Positions 45,924 to 56,900 of a stretch of 64,000 nucleotides of DNA are shown here, piece by piece. Each line of letters starts with the position of its first letter. The stretch's first letter is position 1. This DNA comes from a candidate division KSB1 bacterium (GTDB lineage Bacteria > Zhuqueibacterota > Zhuqueibacteria > Residuimicrobiales > Krinioviventaceae): positions 1-64,000 of the forward strand of contig JAPDQV010000001.1 of assembly GCA_034505495.1 (NCBI GenBank). The letters run 5' to 3'. Position numbers and translations under genes: made by a program. The notes under the pieces are model-generated. The model worked only from the letters and a program-made list of their open reading frames with translations. It ran no database searches and was not told where the DNA came from.

Positions 45924-47951
45924 TTATTGGCCGGAGTTCTGGCCGCCCGCCGCACGACGTTTCTGAGCTCTGGCGTGATCGAGAGCCCGCAGAATCGTTT
46001 TATTCAGCGGCTGAATCTCCAAAGCCTTTTCATAATAGCTGATGGCTTCATCATAGTTCTTGTCGCGCAGCGCCCGATAGCCTTGGGTATAAAGTTCCTT
46101 AACTTCGGGGGTCATTTCCATCTGTGTCGCGTTGGCACGAGCGTTGGCTTCGCGGTAGCGCCGCTGGAGATCAGCATTGTTGGGCTGCGACTTGAGCGCC
46201 TGCGCGTAAACTTCGGCGGCTTCCTTCCACTGGTTGCGGTTCTCATAGTCGACGGCACGCCGCAACAAGTCCTCATAACTTAACCGGGCTTCCAAAGTGC
46301 GAATCTTGCCTTTGACGAAGGTCTCTACCTCCGCATTGCCGCGCGCCAACGGCAATGCCTGATTGAAAAGCTGCAGAGCCTCAAAGGTTCGCCCGGCTTT
46401 TTCGCTCCGGGCGGCCGATTCGATCAGGTCGTAAATGCGCCGCCGTAAATCCGCATCGGCCATGTTGCGCAACTTTTTAACTGTTTCGTTATTCGGATCG
46501 ATGGCAAGCGCCAAATCGCATTCCTCTATGGCCTGAAGAAACTGCTCGGATTCGAAAAATGCCAGCGCCTTGTCGTAATGCTCCTGAACCTCACGCTGAC
46601 GTTCTTTAGCCTGCGCTTCCTCCTGGCTGCGGATGATTTGCGATTCGATATCCTTGCGCCGCTGTTGATCCAAGGCGAGATTAATTCTCTCGGCCAATTT
46701 ACGTGCCTCGTCGAAATCCGGATCCTCGCCGTTTGGATCCAATGACAACACTTTATTAATCGAGCTGTAGGCGCGGAAGAAATCGCCTTTTTGATAGTAT
46801 TCACGCGCCTCGGTTACGCCGCTGTAAAGAGCATTGCGTCGATCCTGCTCATATTTGCGCTGCGCTTCTTCCTGAATGCGGCGCAGTTCGGCAATTTGAC
46901 GGTCGTTCAGCTTTTGTTGGCGTGTTCGACCGATATTGGCGCTGATGGAAATGCGGTGGCTGCTGCCAAAAAAAGAATCCACGCCGTTCCAGTAAGAGTA
47001 ATCGAGTTGAAACCCCATCTGCGAGATGCCGAACCCGTAAGTCAAACCGTAGCCGTCGCTCGAATTGCCGCGCTTGTTCCAACCCAAGCGAAGCATCAAC
47101 GTGTTGTGATAACCGACCTCGGCGCCGAAATGAACATAATTGGGAACATTTTTGGCGCTGCTTCCATCGACCTCATAAGCAATCAAAAAGTGATTGCGTC
47201 CATTCGAAAAGAAAAACGGCCGCGAAAATCCGAATCGAAATGTGCTGGGCGTGCTTTCTCGAATGTCCGCAAGCTGCACGGTTCGTTTGACGGCATTCTG
47301 GTAGTTTATGCCGACTCGCCAGTTGCCCAGCACGGGCGTTTCGAGCGGAGAGACGACCGAGACCCCGAGGTCGGCACCGACGGCTGATTCGGTGTTGCGA
47401 CCTCCGATCGAACCTGCGACTACATATCCCGGCATGTTGACGGTTTCGATCTTTAAAGAGCCGCCGACCGAAAGCCATGGCCATAAGCTCTTGCCATAAC
47501 CGATCAAATAGAGCGTTCGACTGTAGTCTCGTTCGCCTAAAATCGAAGCGTTGTCGTCGACAATCTTTACGCCGGACGTAGCCAGTCGCAGGAGACCGGC
47601 GGAAAAAGTACCGTAATCCAGCGTCGGAAAAACGAATGCCAGATAATCGTATTGTGTGCCCAGCGGCAGATTGGTGTGATAAGCGCCGATGCTGAGACTC
47701 GGCACCCGCTCTAAAGCGCCCGGATTCCAATAAAGCGTAAAGGGGTCTTCAGCGACGCTGACATAGGCGCCTCCCATGGCCATGGCGCGGGCACCGACCT
47801 GATATTCGAAAATATCCGTTACACCGCCCCAAGAGTTGTCCGCACCGCCGGATTGGCTGCGCACGGAAGAAGCCGTCAGCAGTAGGCCCGCTGCGGCGAT
47901 TAACACCGCTACAGATCGGGTTTTTGCAAAAATTCTTGTTTGCGTTTTCAT
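45924..47951 (-). CDS. PorV/PorQ-like outer-membrane barrel with C-terminal TPR repeats
   Basis: Start ATG 47951 gives 675 residues, with a signal peptide (about 5-34). Residues about 45-350 match the PorV/PorQ family (VGARAMAMGGAYVSVAEDPFTLYWNPGAL), outer-membrane barrels that in the T9SS carry cargo to the attachment complex. A coiled-coil, charged stretch (about 350-390, RRIQEEAQRKYEQDRR) leads into at least four TPR-like units (residues about 385-665; e.g. ALAFFESEQFLQAIEECDLALAIDP and the last YDEAISYYEKALEIQPLN). The ATG lies one base after the stop of the giant gene, so translation is coupled. Binding the giant T9SS-type protein is inference from coupling and family. Confidence 0.82.
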   Translation of the reverse strand: MKTQTRIFAKTRSVAVLIAAAGLLLTASSVRSQSGGADNSWGGVTDIFEYQVGARAMAMGGAYVSVAEDPFTLYWNPGALERVPSLSIGAYHTNLPLGTQYDYLAFVFPTLDYGTFSAGLLRLATSGVKIVDDNASILGERDYSRTLYLIGYGKSLWPWLSVGGSLKIETVNMPGYVVAGSIGGRNTESAVGADLGVSVVSPLETPVLGNWRVGINYQNAVKRTVQLADIRESTPSTFRFGFSRPFFFSNGRNHFLIAYEVDGSSAKNVPNYVHFGAEVGYHNTLMLRLGWNKRGNSSDGYGLTYGFGISQMGFQLDYSYWNGVDSFFGSSHRISISANIGRTRQQKLNDRQIAELRRIQEEAQRKYEQDRRNALYSGVTEAREYYQKGDFFRAYSSINKVLSLDPNGEDPDFDEARKLAERINLALDQQRRKDIESQIIRSQEEAQAKERQREVQEHYDKALAFFESEQFLQAIEECDLALAIDPNNETVKKLRNMADADLRRRIYDLIESAARSEKAGRTFEALQLFNQALPLARGNAEVETFVKGKIRTLEARLSYEDLLRRAVDYENRNQWKEAAEVYAQALKSQPNNADLQRRYREANARANATQMEMTPEVKELYTQGYRALRDKNYDEAISYYEKALEIQPLNKTILRALDHARAQKRRAAGGQNSGQ

Positions 47952-47952
47952 A

Positions 47953-50900
47953 TTATCGAACAACCGCAATTTTAGTGACAGTCTGTTCGCCGTAGCCGGT
48001 TTTGAGATAAGCCAAATAAATGCCGTTTAATACCGGTACGCCCATGCCGTTAGTGCCGTCCCATTCAATGTCGCCTTGATGCAGCCCGGGTGAAGTATAA
48101 TCGGGAAATGCGTCCTTCTTGAACTCCCAGGTGCGCACCAAATCACCGGTCAATGTGTAGATGGACAGCTTGATGTCCGATGCTTCCTTAAGATAGTACA
48201 CAAATGAAGTTTTCGGTTTGGAAAGCCTGCCGAATGGATTGGGATAGTTGTAGAATGACTTGCTCAAAGAGGCGTCGACCAAAACGGCAGACTGAGATAC
48301 AAAGCCCAAATACGAATAAGCGGCGCCGGTTGAATCGACCAGCATTACAGGCACCGAAAACTCGTCGACAATCCTTACCGCAGAAGTCGAGTCGATGCTC
48401 AGGTGAAAATCGATGAGTTCAGCCTGCTCACGAAGATCGACGATCAGTTTGATAGAGTCGGTTCTGCTGCCGATCAAGGTGTCCATGACAAAAGAGCGGA
48501 AATTCAAAAAGACGCCGCCGCTGTCTTCGAATGCGACCGCTTGACCGAAAAGATAATCGTCTTGGTCCGCCTTGACCGCCGCAATACGCCGAATCATCTG
48601 CTTGCCGCTGATCTTTTTGCCGCTGCGGTCGCGGATCGTTACGGTGATGCCGGTGACATAGGAACGCACCGTTGCGGAGCTTTCCATGTTCTTTAGCGCC
48701 AATCCCATCATCGGCACGTTAGAGGCGCCACGGACCACAGTGGTCTGTTTGCGTACGGTAAAGGGCTTGATCATTACCTTGCCGGGTTCCACCCACACCT
48801 TGGCAACGGCGCTCGAATCGCCGTCAATCAGTTCCACCGGCGTACGGGCAAACTCATCCAACGGCAGATCAAGCAGGCTGACGACAAAACTATCGGCCCG
48901 CGAGGTGATCGCACGCGGTGCTCTAATACGCCAGCTCACTGTGTCCTTGTTGGTACTCTTGAGAGTATCATGGTCGACCAACTGAAAAATTTCCGGCACC
49001 TGCAGACGCAACCGATAATTACCGACAAGCTCAGCCTCGCCGAAATTTTCCAACCAGGAGGTTACTTTAAAAATGCTTCCCGGTCGAACGCTGGTCGAAT
49101 CGTTCCCAGGGGTATCGTGGACATAAAGACGAAGCTTGACGCGCGCCTTTTCCACGGTACGAAGCGGGAAAATCACTTCATCCTTGTCGGTTTTGGAAGG
49201 CAGCCCGCTGTTGATGTCGCGCGGCAATCCTTCCACCAAGATCGCAAACCTCGACAACAGGTCGCTGCCCCGAGACGGTGCCTTAAGCTGCCATGTGGGA
49301 TGGAGATTTTTCGCAGCATAATCAGCCGCCGACACTTCTTTGATTTCTGTCTCACCCTCTAAGAACCGGAAACCGGGCGGCGCCGACAACCTCATTCTGA
49401 ACTTGTCGCTTTGGTTAAAGCCCGCGCCGCTGTGTTTAATGACGGCGGTTAAATGAAAAACTTGATCCGTGGACACTTTGTCTTTCGTCGACGATTCGGG
49501 TGGAAAAGAAATCGTCGGCTCGACGGTAAAGATTGAACGTTGTGTAAGCGGCAAGGCAATTTTGCCGGATTGCCGACTGATCGGCTGCTCGGATTGCAGA
49601 TCGATCGCTTCAACCTTGATATAGCAGCTGTCCGGAGTCGAAGGTATGCCCGTCGGCGCGGTGACAGTCCAGGTCTGCCACAATTTTTCGCCGCTGCCGG
49701 GCAGAAACTTGACCGCATCCAGAATACGGAATTGCGGCGAAGTGATGTACAATGTCGTTTTGATTTCGGCATCCTTTACACCGAACGTGCTGATTTGCGC
49801 CGCCACTTGAAATGCCTGCTCGGTTGACACCATCGAAATAGGATCACCAAAAATAGTGCGCAGCACGATCGAATCGATGGTGATGCTGCCGCCGCGATTA
49901 TAAATGCACGGAAGGATCCGCTCCGTCGTTGTGACCAACGCCGCCGTACCGGCGTTTGCATCCTGCGGAATCATGGTGATGCGCACAATGATCTGCCGCT
50001 GCGTTTCGTCCACAATCGACGGTGCCTGCACCGACCAGGAGATCTCCTCGTCGCCGGTGAAGGCTTTGCTGGGAGAATCTCCGCCCGTCAAAACCAGTCC
50101 GCCGCTTCGACTCAGATCAAGCGTAACAGTACCATTTCCGACATAAGGGGCCTGGCCAAAGTTGCGTACACGGGTCACAATGCGCGCCTGCTGTCCCTGC
50201 GTGAAATTGGCAATTCCTTGGCGGATAACTCCCTGCGGATAGATTTCGATCGGTTCCAGCGCCAAGGTGGTTCGCTGCTCAACTTTTTGAATGACCAATT
50301 GCCGTGTATCAAAATAGAGTGTATCTGCGGGGTTTCCGCCGGTCACCGAAAGGGTAAAGGCGTGGGCGTCGGTGACCGGATATAGCGGCGCCGTCAATTC
50401 CCAACGCAGCGTATCAACTTCCTGGGTTATGGGAAGGATTTGATCGCTCTTGAATTCGTATCCTGGGGTCACGGGAAGCCGCGGCAGGCTGAGGGTGGCC
50501 CGTCGATCAACGATGCTCTGGCTCGATTTAACCACGGCCATGAGATGCAGCACCTGTTCGGTTGAAAGGATGCCGTCAACAGCTCCCTTTGGGCCTTCCA
50601 CGACAAAGGATTGGATCGTCAGAGCTCCGACCGTATCCGTTCGCACGTCGACAAAAGACCTAATATCACCAAGCAGCGCCTGCAAACCCGTATTAAGATC
50701 AGGAGGAACCAAAGTCAAACGGCTTTCAATCCGATCCGGACCTGAAATCGTCTCGGGAGCGCGCAGAACAAAACGCAAGTCCAAAGAATCGGTGCCGGCG
50801 GGCAGAGAAAATGCCTTTTCAACCGGGTCCGCAATAAAATTTCTCGGTTCCCGTTCGATGAGATAGCCTTTTGGAGGCGTCACTTCCAAACGGCCGACTC

Positions 50901-53900
50901 CTATGCCCGCTTTTCCAAAATTGCGCAGTTTGGCAACTACGGTGAACGGCTTGCCTTTTTCAACCCATGTTCCTCCCAAATCACCGATCTGAAGACGGTA
51001 AACAAGCTGAGCAGGGGTCTGGATACGGACGCGAACTTCATCAGCGCCGCGCGCAGGTTCCCGCGGAGTTACAGCCGTAAGATCACCCTTGGCAACGGCG
51101 CTTAAAATCTTGGCTCGAAAAACCTCGAGCTGCTCGCCCAATCGCTCATCCCAACTGTCGTCGGCGCGGACTAGGAACTTGGCCACGGCCACACTGTCGC
51201 TGCCGATGCTGCGAATCGTATCATACAAGGCCGTCCGCAAAGAATTACCGCTGGATTCCAATTTTACAACAACATCCTGCACTCCGCCGAATTGACCGGT
51301 CTGAATGTGAACTTGGACGATAAATTGTTGGCCGCGATTGACCAATGCGATATTATTGTTATCTTCGGCATTAACATCGGCTATCGTTTGCCGAATGACC
51401 AGCGAGGCATTGTTGGCCACATAAATATTTCCGCTTTTCACTGCAGACAGCCTGAGTTCGCCGTTGCTGTTCATATCAAAAGCCCGCAGATAAACGGTAT
51501 AGACCGCCTTACCGGCCAGATCGCCGTTGCGCCGCACCGTGTAAACCAACGTGTCCGTAGCACCGGCTGCCAAAACAAAATTCTTCGCCTGCTCCAGGCC
51601 GTCCGGCGGCAATACTTTATAGTCGCGATCCACGATGCCGTTGACGGTAAAGGTCACATTGCTGTCCGAAACAGCGATGAATTGTAAGGCGGCATCACCG
51701 GTGTTGCGGACAACCACGAAAATATTCCATGGGGACAACCGGTCGCCGGCATTGATTGTTTCTACAGAACTTTTAACTTGAACAATTTCCAAATCGGCGC
51801 CGCGTCGGATCAGTGCTTTTGTCGTGTCGGCACCATCGGGGGCGAGAATAGAAACGTTTTGTCTTGAATTGAAACCTTTTGCAGATAAAATCTCCGAGTG
51901 AAAAATAACTTCACCAAGTGTGGAACCGGCTTGGATGCGAAAATCAATCTCCGCACTATCGCCGCCGGCAATCGTGGTCGGAATGTACAACGGCGACTGC
52001 GCAACGCCGGCCAAATTGGGTTTGTCCGGCGTTAGAGAAACCAACGCCTGACCGGCGCTCTCGGAACCTTCGTTACGCACCTGCACCCGAACGGCAAACT
52101 CTTGCCCGAAACTGACCTCGCGGCTGGGATTGGGCGCCATGTTTTTTGTCGACACGATCCGAAGCGCGGCAGGGCGATAAATTTTAATCTCCGCTGTTGC
52201 ATCGACGGCCTCTTTGATGTTTGCCTGAGAACCGTCAAATCCTTTGGCGCTCAGAATGCGCGCCGTTAAAATTTCTCCATCGAGATTTTCAAGCTCAGCC
52301 GCTTTAATGCGAAATCCGACATCACCGGTGGCAGCAATATTCAGGCGGGTAATCGTCCGCTCAGGCGTTAAAACAGTTGAATTCGGCGCCGTCAATGCGA
52401 CGCGCACGGTATCAATGAACCGCCCGCCTTCGTTGCGTACTTGGACGCGGACGACAAACTCTTGTCCGACATTAACATGACCGACGCCGTTCTTGTCGAC
52501 GTTATGAGTCGTGTCGATAAATGTAGAAACAAGTCGAACAACCGAGCTGCTGGTTACAAAAATTTGCGTGTCTGCCGTTACTATTCGCGGTCCGCCTGCC
52601 AGATTGTTCAATTCCAACCCCCGAATTGCGGCGCGAACTGTCTTGCGGCCGGCGCCTTTACCGGTTTCGCGAACAGTATAGGTCAAGGTGACCGAAGCGC
52701 CGTTGCTGATGCGTCGCTGACCGGCCGGAATAGGCTGCGGCTCGATCAGATGATCTGTTTCTTCGACGCCGCTCTCATTTAGGATCTTGATATCCGATGC
52801 GGCAGGGTCCAAAAGTTCAATAACTCCGGCGCCGGTGTTGCGCACGGTTACAAAGATGTTCCAAGGAATGACCGAAGAGGAGGTCACCGTATCCTGATCG
52901 ACGCGGATCTGAACGACCGAAAATTGAGCGGGAGCCTGCGTAAACACGGTTTCGGTCGAATCGACACTCGGACGGACGATTCTAGCCGGGCCGTTGGTAT
53001 TTCTGGCTGTTGCACTGATAATGGTCGCTCTGAACAAGCCTTTTTGACCTTCTATATTTGGCGGAGCAACGCGTATCGGGGGTGTCCACACCGACGTACC
53101 AGGGGCCAAATTGGTTACTGAGGCCGTTGAACCGTCCGGCAGAGCGAACAAACCGTTATCGCTGTAGAACTGCACCCCCGCCTGCTTTATGTAATCCGAA
53201 TTCTCGCCGCCGACATGGGTTACTTTGGCGCGCAAAAAGAATTCTTGTCCGCTGTTTACAAACCCGCCGGAGTTGATCATTGCCTCAAGGCTGTCCAGCC
53301 GCACTTTTGCAGAGTCTTGAATGGTTATACGCAACTGTTCCGGCGCAATATTCGTAAGATAACGGCCCGTATTGTCCTCGCGCAGCGCAAGATTGGCGTT
53401 GATGGTCGTTTCGCCTACCATCTCCTGTGCTGCGGACACTTTGGTAATGCGAAATCTGACCGAATCTTGAGTATTTCCTGCAAGAATTGAGGAACCGCTG
53501 CCGACAAAGATATTCGGCGTCTGTACCGTAAAGTTCTCATTTCCCTTGCTGAAAGTGAGAAACGTCATCGCCGGATCTTGAACAAGCGACAGATTACTGC
53601 CGCCTCGGTTCCGCAGGTGAGCGGTCACCTCCACAGGTTCTGTTTGACCGCGGGTTAGAGTAGATTGTTGGGATTTGAGTGCCAATACTTCCAAAATTGC
53701 CGGTGATTGAACGGTGACCTTGGCGGCATTGCTGATCTGCTGCTCGAACAAGGGGCCGCTTTCCAAACTGTCGCTCAAAACCGCTTTAGCGCTCAAGAGC
53801 ACATCCCCCAACGGTGCGTCCTCGGAAACAGAGTTCACATTAAAGCGGATCACTTTGCTTCTGCCGTTGCCGATGAACGGTGAATTATCGACAAATTTAT

Positions 53901-56900
53901 CAGGAGAGGTGACGCCGAAGCGATTGGAAACATTTTGCGTGCCGAAACTGAAAATCATTGCCGCGGATTTTAATTTTAATGTTCCGCCGCTGTTGTTAGT
54001 GACTTGGACGTCAATCTGCCAGGGCTCCGTCTGGCCCGCTGTGACTGTCTTTGCACTCGGAACAACAAGATCGACAGAGATGTTGCCGGGCTGACTGATT
54101 CTAATCGACGTTCCGGCAAGCGTGATGGTTTTTTGAAAAGCCGCGCCGTTTTCGATTCCTGAAAGTACTAAAACAGGTTCATAAGCGCCGAGCGCAAAAG
54201 CCGAAGTCAAATATCTCTGTTGAAAGTAGAGGCGCACCGCCCCATTTCCGGGAATCACTGCTCCGCGCGTTTCATCAAGGTTAGCGGAATAGGTGTTGAC
54301 ACCGTCGCTGAATGAAAAGGTCGTTGCGTCGCTGAAAAGGGTCACCGCCGCCTGGCCGTTATTGACAAGACTCAACTGAAATTCAACAGTTCGGCCTGGT
54401 ATGGCCGTCAGAGGGCCGAGCGAATTCGGTTGATACGCAATATCAGCCGCCGACACCACTGCCAGCTGGACCGGCTGTTGATTTTCAGCATAGAGAGGAA
54501 GCTTGCGGTTGAGTTCTATTGCCTTGACCGCGGCGCGCACATCATAAACTGCCGGTGAATTGACTCTGGCCGTGACCTTGAAAAAAAGACTGTCTTTGGC
54601 GCCGCCGTTCAAGGTTTTCGACTTGGATCCGAAAAGGGCATCCGGCTTTGTTACCGAAAATGCATTTGAAGGCGTGCTGCCCAGGTAAAAACGCAGCCAG
54701 GTGGAATCGACGCTTGCAGGGTTTACTTCAACAGCCGCTTCGCCTCGGTTTTCAACTACAACAAATACATCCCACGTCGTTTCACGGCCTGAAGAGATTT
54801 GCGGGAGACGGCTTTTAATTTCACTAATGCGCAAATCCGAAGGGTTTTGCAAAAGAATCGAAGATTTGGCATCGCCTGCGCTTTTGCTCTTTACTTCCCC
54901 TGTATTGTTGACCGTATAACGGATTTGCGGATTGATGGTCACAACTCCGGCCGGTCCTCCGGTCCTCGTAACCGGCAGGGTGAGGATGTCCGTTTCCCGT
55001 TCGCTCAAAACGGCGTCGCCGTTCGCCAATGTCGCCTGACCGAACGTAAAGTTCGAAACCGGCTGCCCCGCCTGGTCGGTCATTCCTGCCTGCACGGCGT
55101 TAAGGTCGATCGTCACCGGACTACCGCCTCGATTGCTCAGTTCAATAACGATGTTCCAAGTTTGCTCGTTGCTGTTGACGGTAGCCGAACTTTGCGAGGG
55201 ATAAACGCGAGCGATGACCACATCGTCAGGCGTCTGTACCTCCAATGCGCCGTAAGAGCCGGAGATATTCGAATTGGTAAAGTAACCGTCGCTGCTTTCC
55301 ACGCGGGCAAAAAGGGTGTAATTGCCGCTTGGTACACCGGAGCCGATGCGCGTTACCGTATAATCCAAATAACCGATCTCACCAGCCGGGATTGCCTGTG
55401 ATCCGCTTCTTAGTCGCGTCGGTGATGTTACCGAAATGTCGGGAGTGCCGCTCAGACCGCTTTTTAGGAATTGAATTTTCGTTCTGTCCGGCTGAAAGTT
55501 TAACGTTACGGGTGAGGTGCTTAAATTTTTTACGCCGACCGTTATGGTGAACGGCTTTGTCTGACCTTGCGTCACAGCGGGCTGCGTCGGTATGATGCCG
55601 ACGATTTGCAGGGAAGGCGCGTCAATGCTGGTAAACTGATCGCTGGGAGAAACGTTGGTCGTCCGCAAACCTTTTGTATTGGCATCTTGATAATCGACTC
55701 GCGCAGCAACCGTGATGCGGCCCAACGGCGCATTGGGTGTAGAAGATAGAAAATAGCGCAATTGCGCCGTCGCGCCGCCGAGAACGCGTACGGGTCTGGG
55801 TTGAGCCGGATCGGGGGTAATGATAAAGTTCGATGAAACGTCGACCAGCTGTTCGTTGAAAAAGCTGAAAGTTGCATTTCCGGCCAATGCATCGGCAGTA
55901 TTCAAGACGCCTTCATTATTACGGACGAAAATTGTAACCGGAATGCCCCCGCCGCCGCGCGCAAGGCTGTCAGCCTGTATGTTCAGGGCCGCTGCCTGCA
56001 AGGCCGCCGGCCGCTGGACCAGCCATTGGTCGGTTATCTCGGCGTTATTTGCCTGCGCCGGTACGCCTTTATAAGTGCCGAGGATTTGCCCATCCAGTGT
56101 AATGGCTCCCAAGGTTGCATTTGCAGCCACGTTCACTGTAAAGGTCAAAGACATCGATCCGCGTGCCGGAATGGAACCGGTCACCGCCGGGGCAGAATAA
56201 TCACCATTGACCGACAACACACCGGCTCTAAAATTCAACGAGGCGGTAAAGTTTTCAAAAGCGTCGTCGCTGTTGTTGACGAGCTCCATTCTTACAACGA
56301 GGCCGTTTTGGCCCTGACTGACCGTCGAGTCGTCGGCGACAATACGCGTAATGCGAATATTGTTGGGGCCTGTGACCCGAATGATGCGTGTTGAATCGCT
56401 TACGGTTCCAAACGTCGCCCAAATGTATTGCTCGCCCAAGGTAATAAGTTTGAAATTCGTGCCGGGGAAAGTTCTTGTGCCGTTGCTGCCGGAAAAGGAG
56501 GTCGGCGCCGGCAGCACCTTTTGAGGACTGGGATCAGAAGAACCAAAACTGACTGTACCGGTAAAGTTGGTTTTGACATTATCATAAACGTCATAAGCCC
56601 GCACGGTCACTGTGCTGGGGAAAAATGTGTTCGTAGGAATAGTGGCAGGTACATCAAAAAACTTGAAAGAAGCCAGAGCGCCGGGTTGAACAGTAATGAT
56701 AGGCGTTAAAGCCGAGATACTTGGAGTGCCGCCCACCTGTCCCAGCAGCTGAAGACTTTCCGCCCGCACAAGGGTTTGATAAGAACTGCCTCTGCCTTTG
56801 CGGACAGTAATAGGTGTAAGGGTTGGTGCATGGCCGTTCGGAGCATTGTGGTCCCCGGAAGGAAAACTGAGTTGTATCACCGCATCCGCGGGATTGCCGA

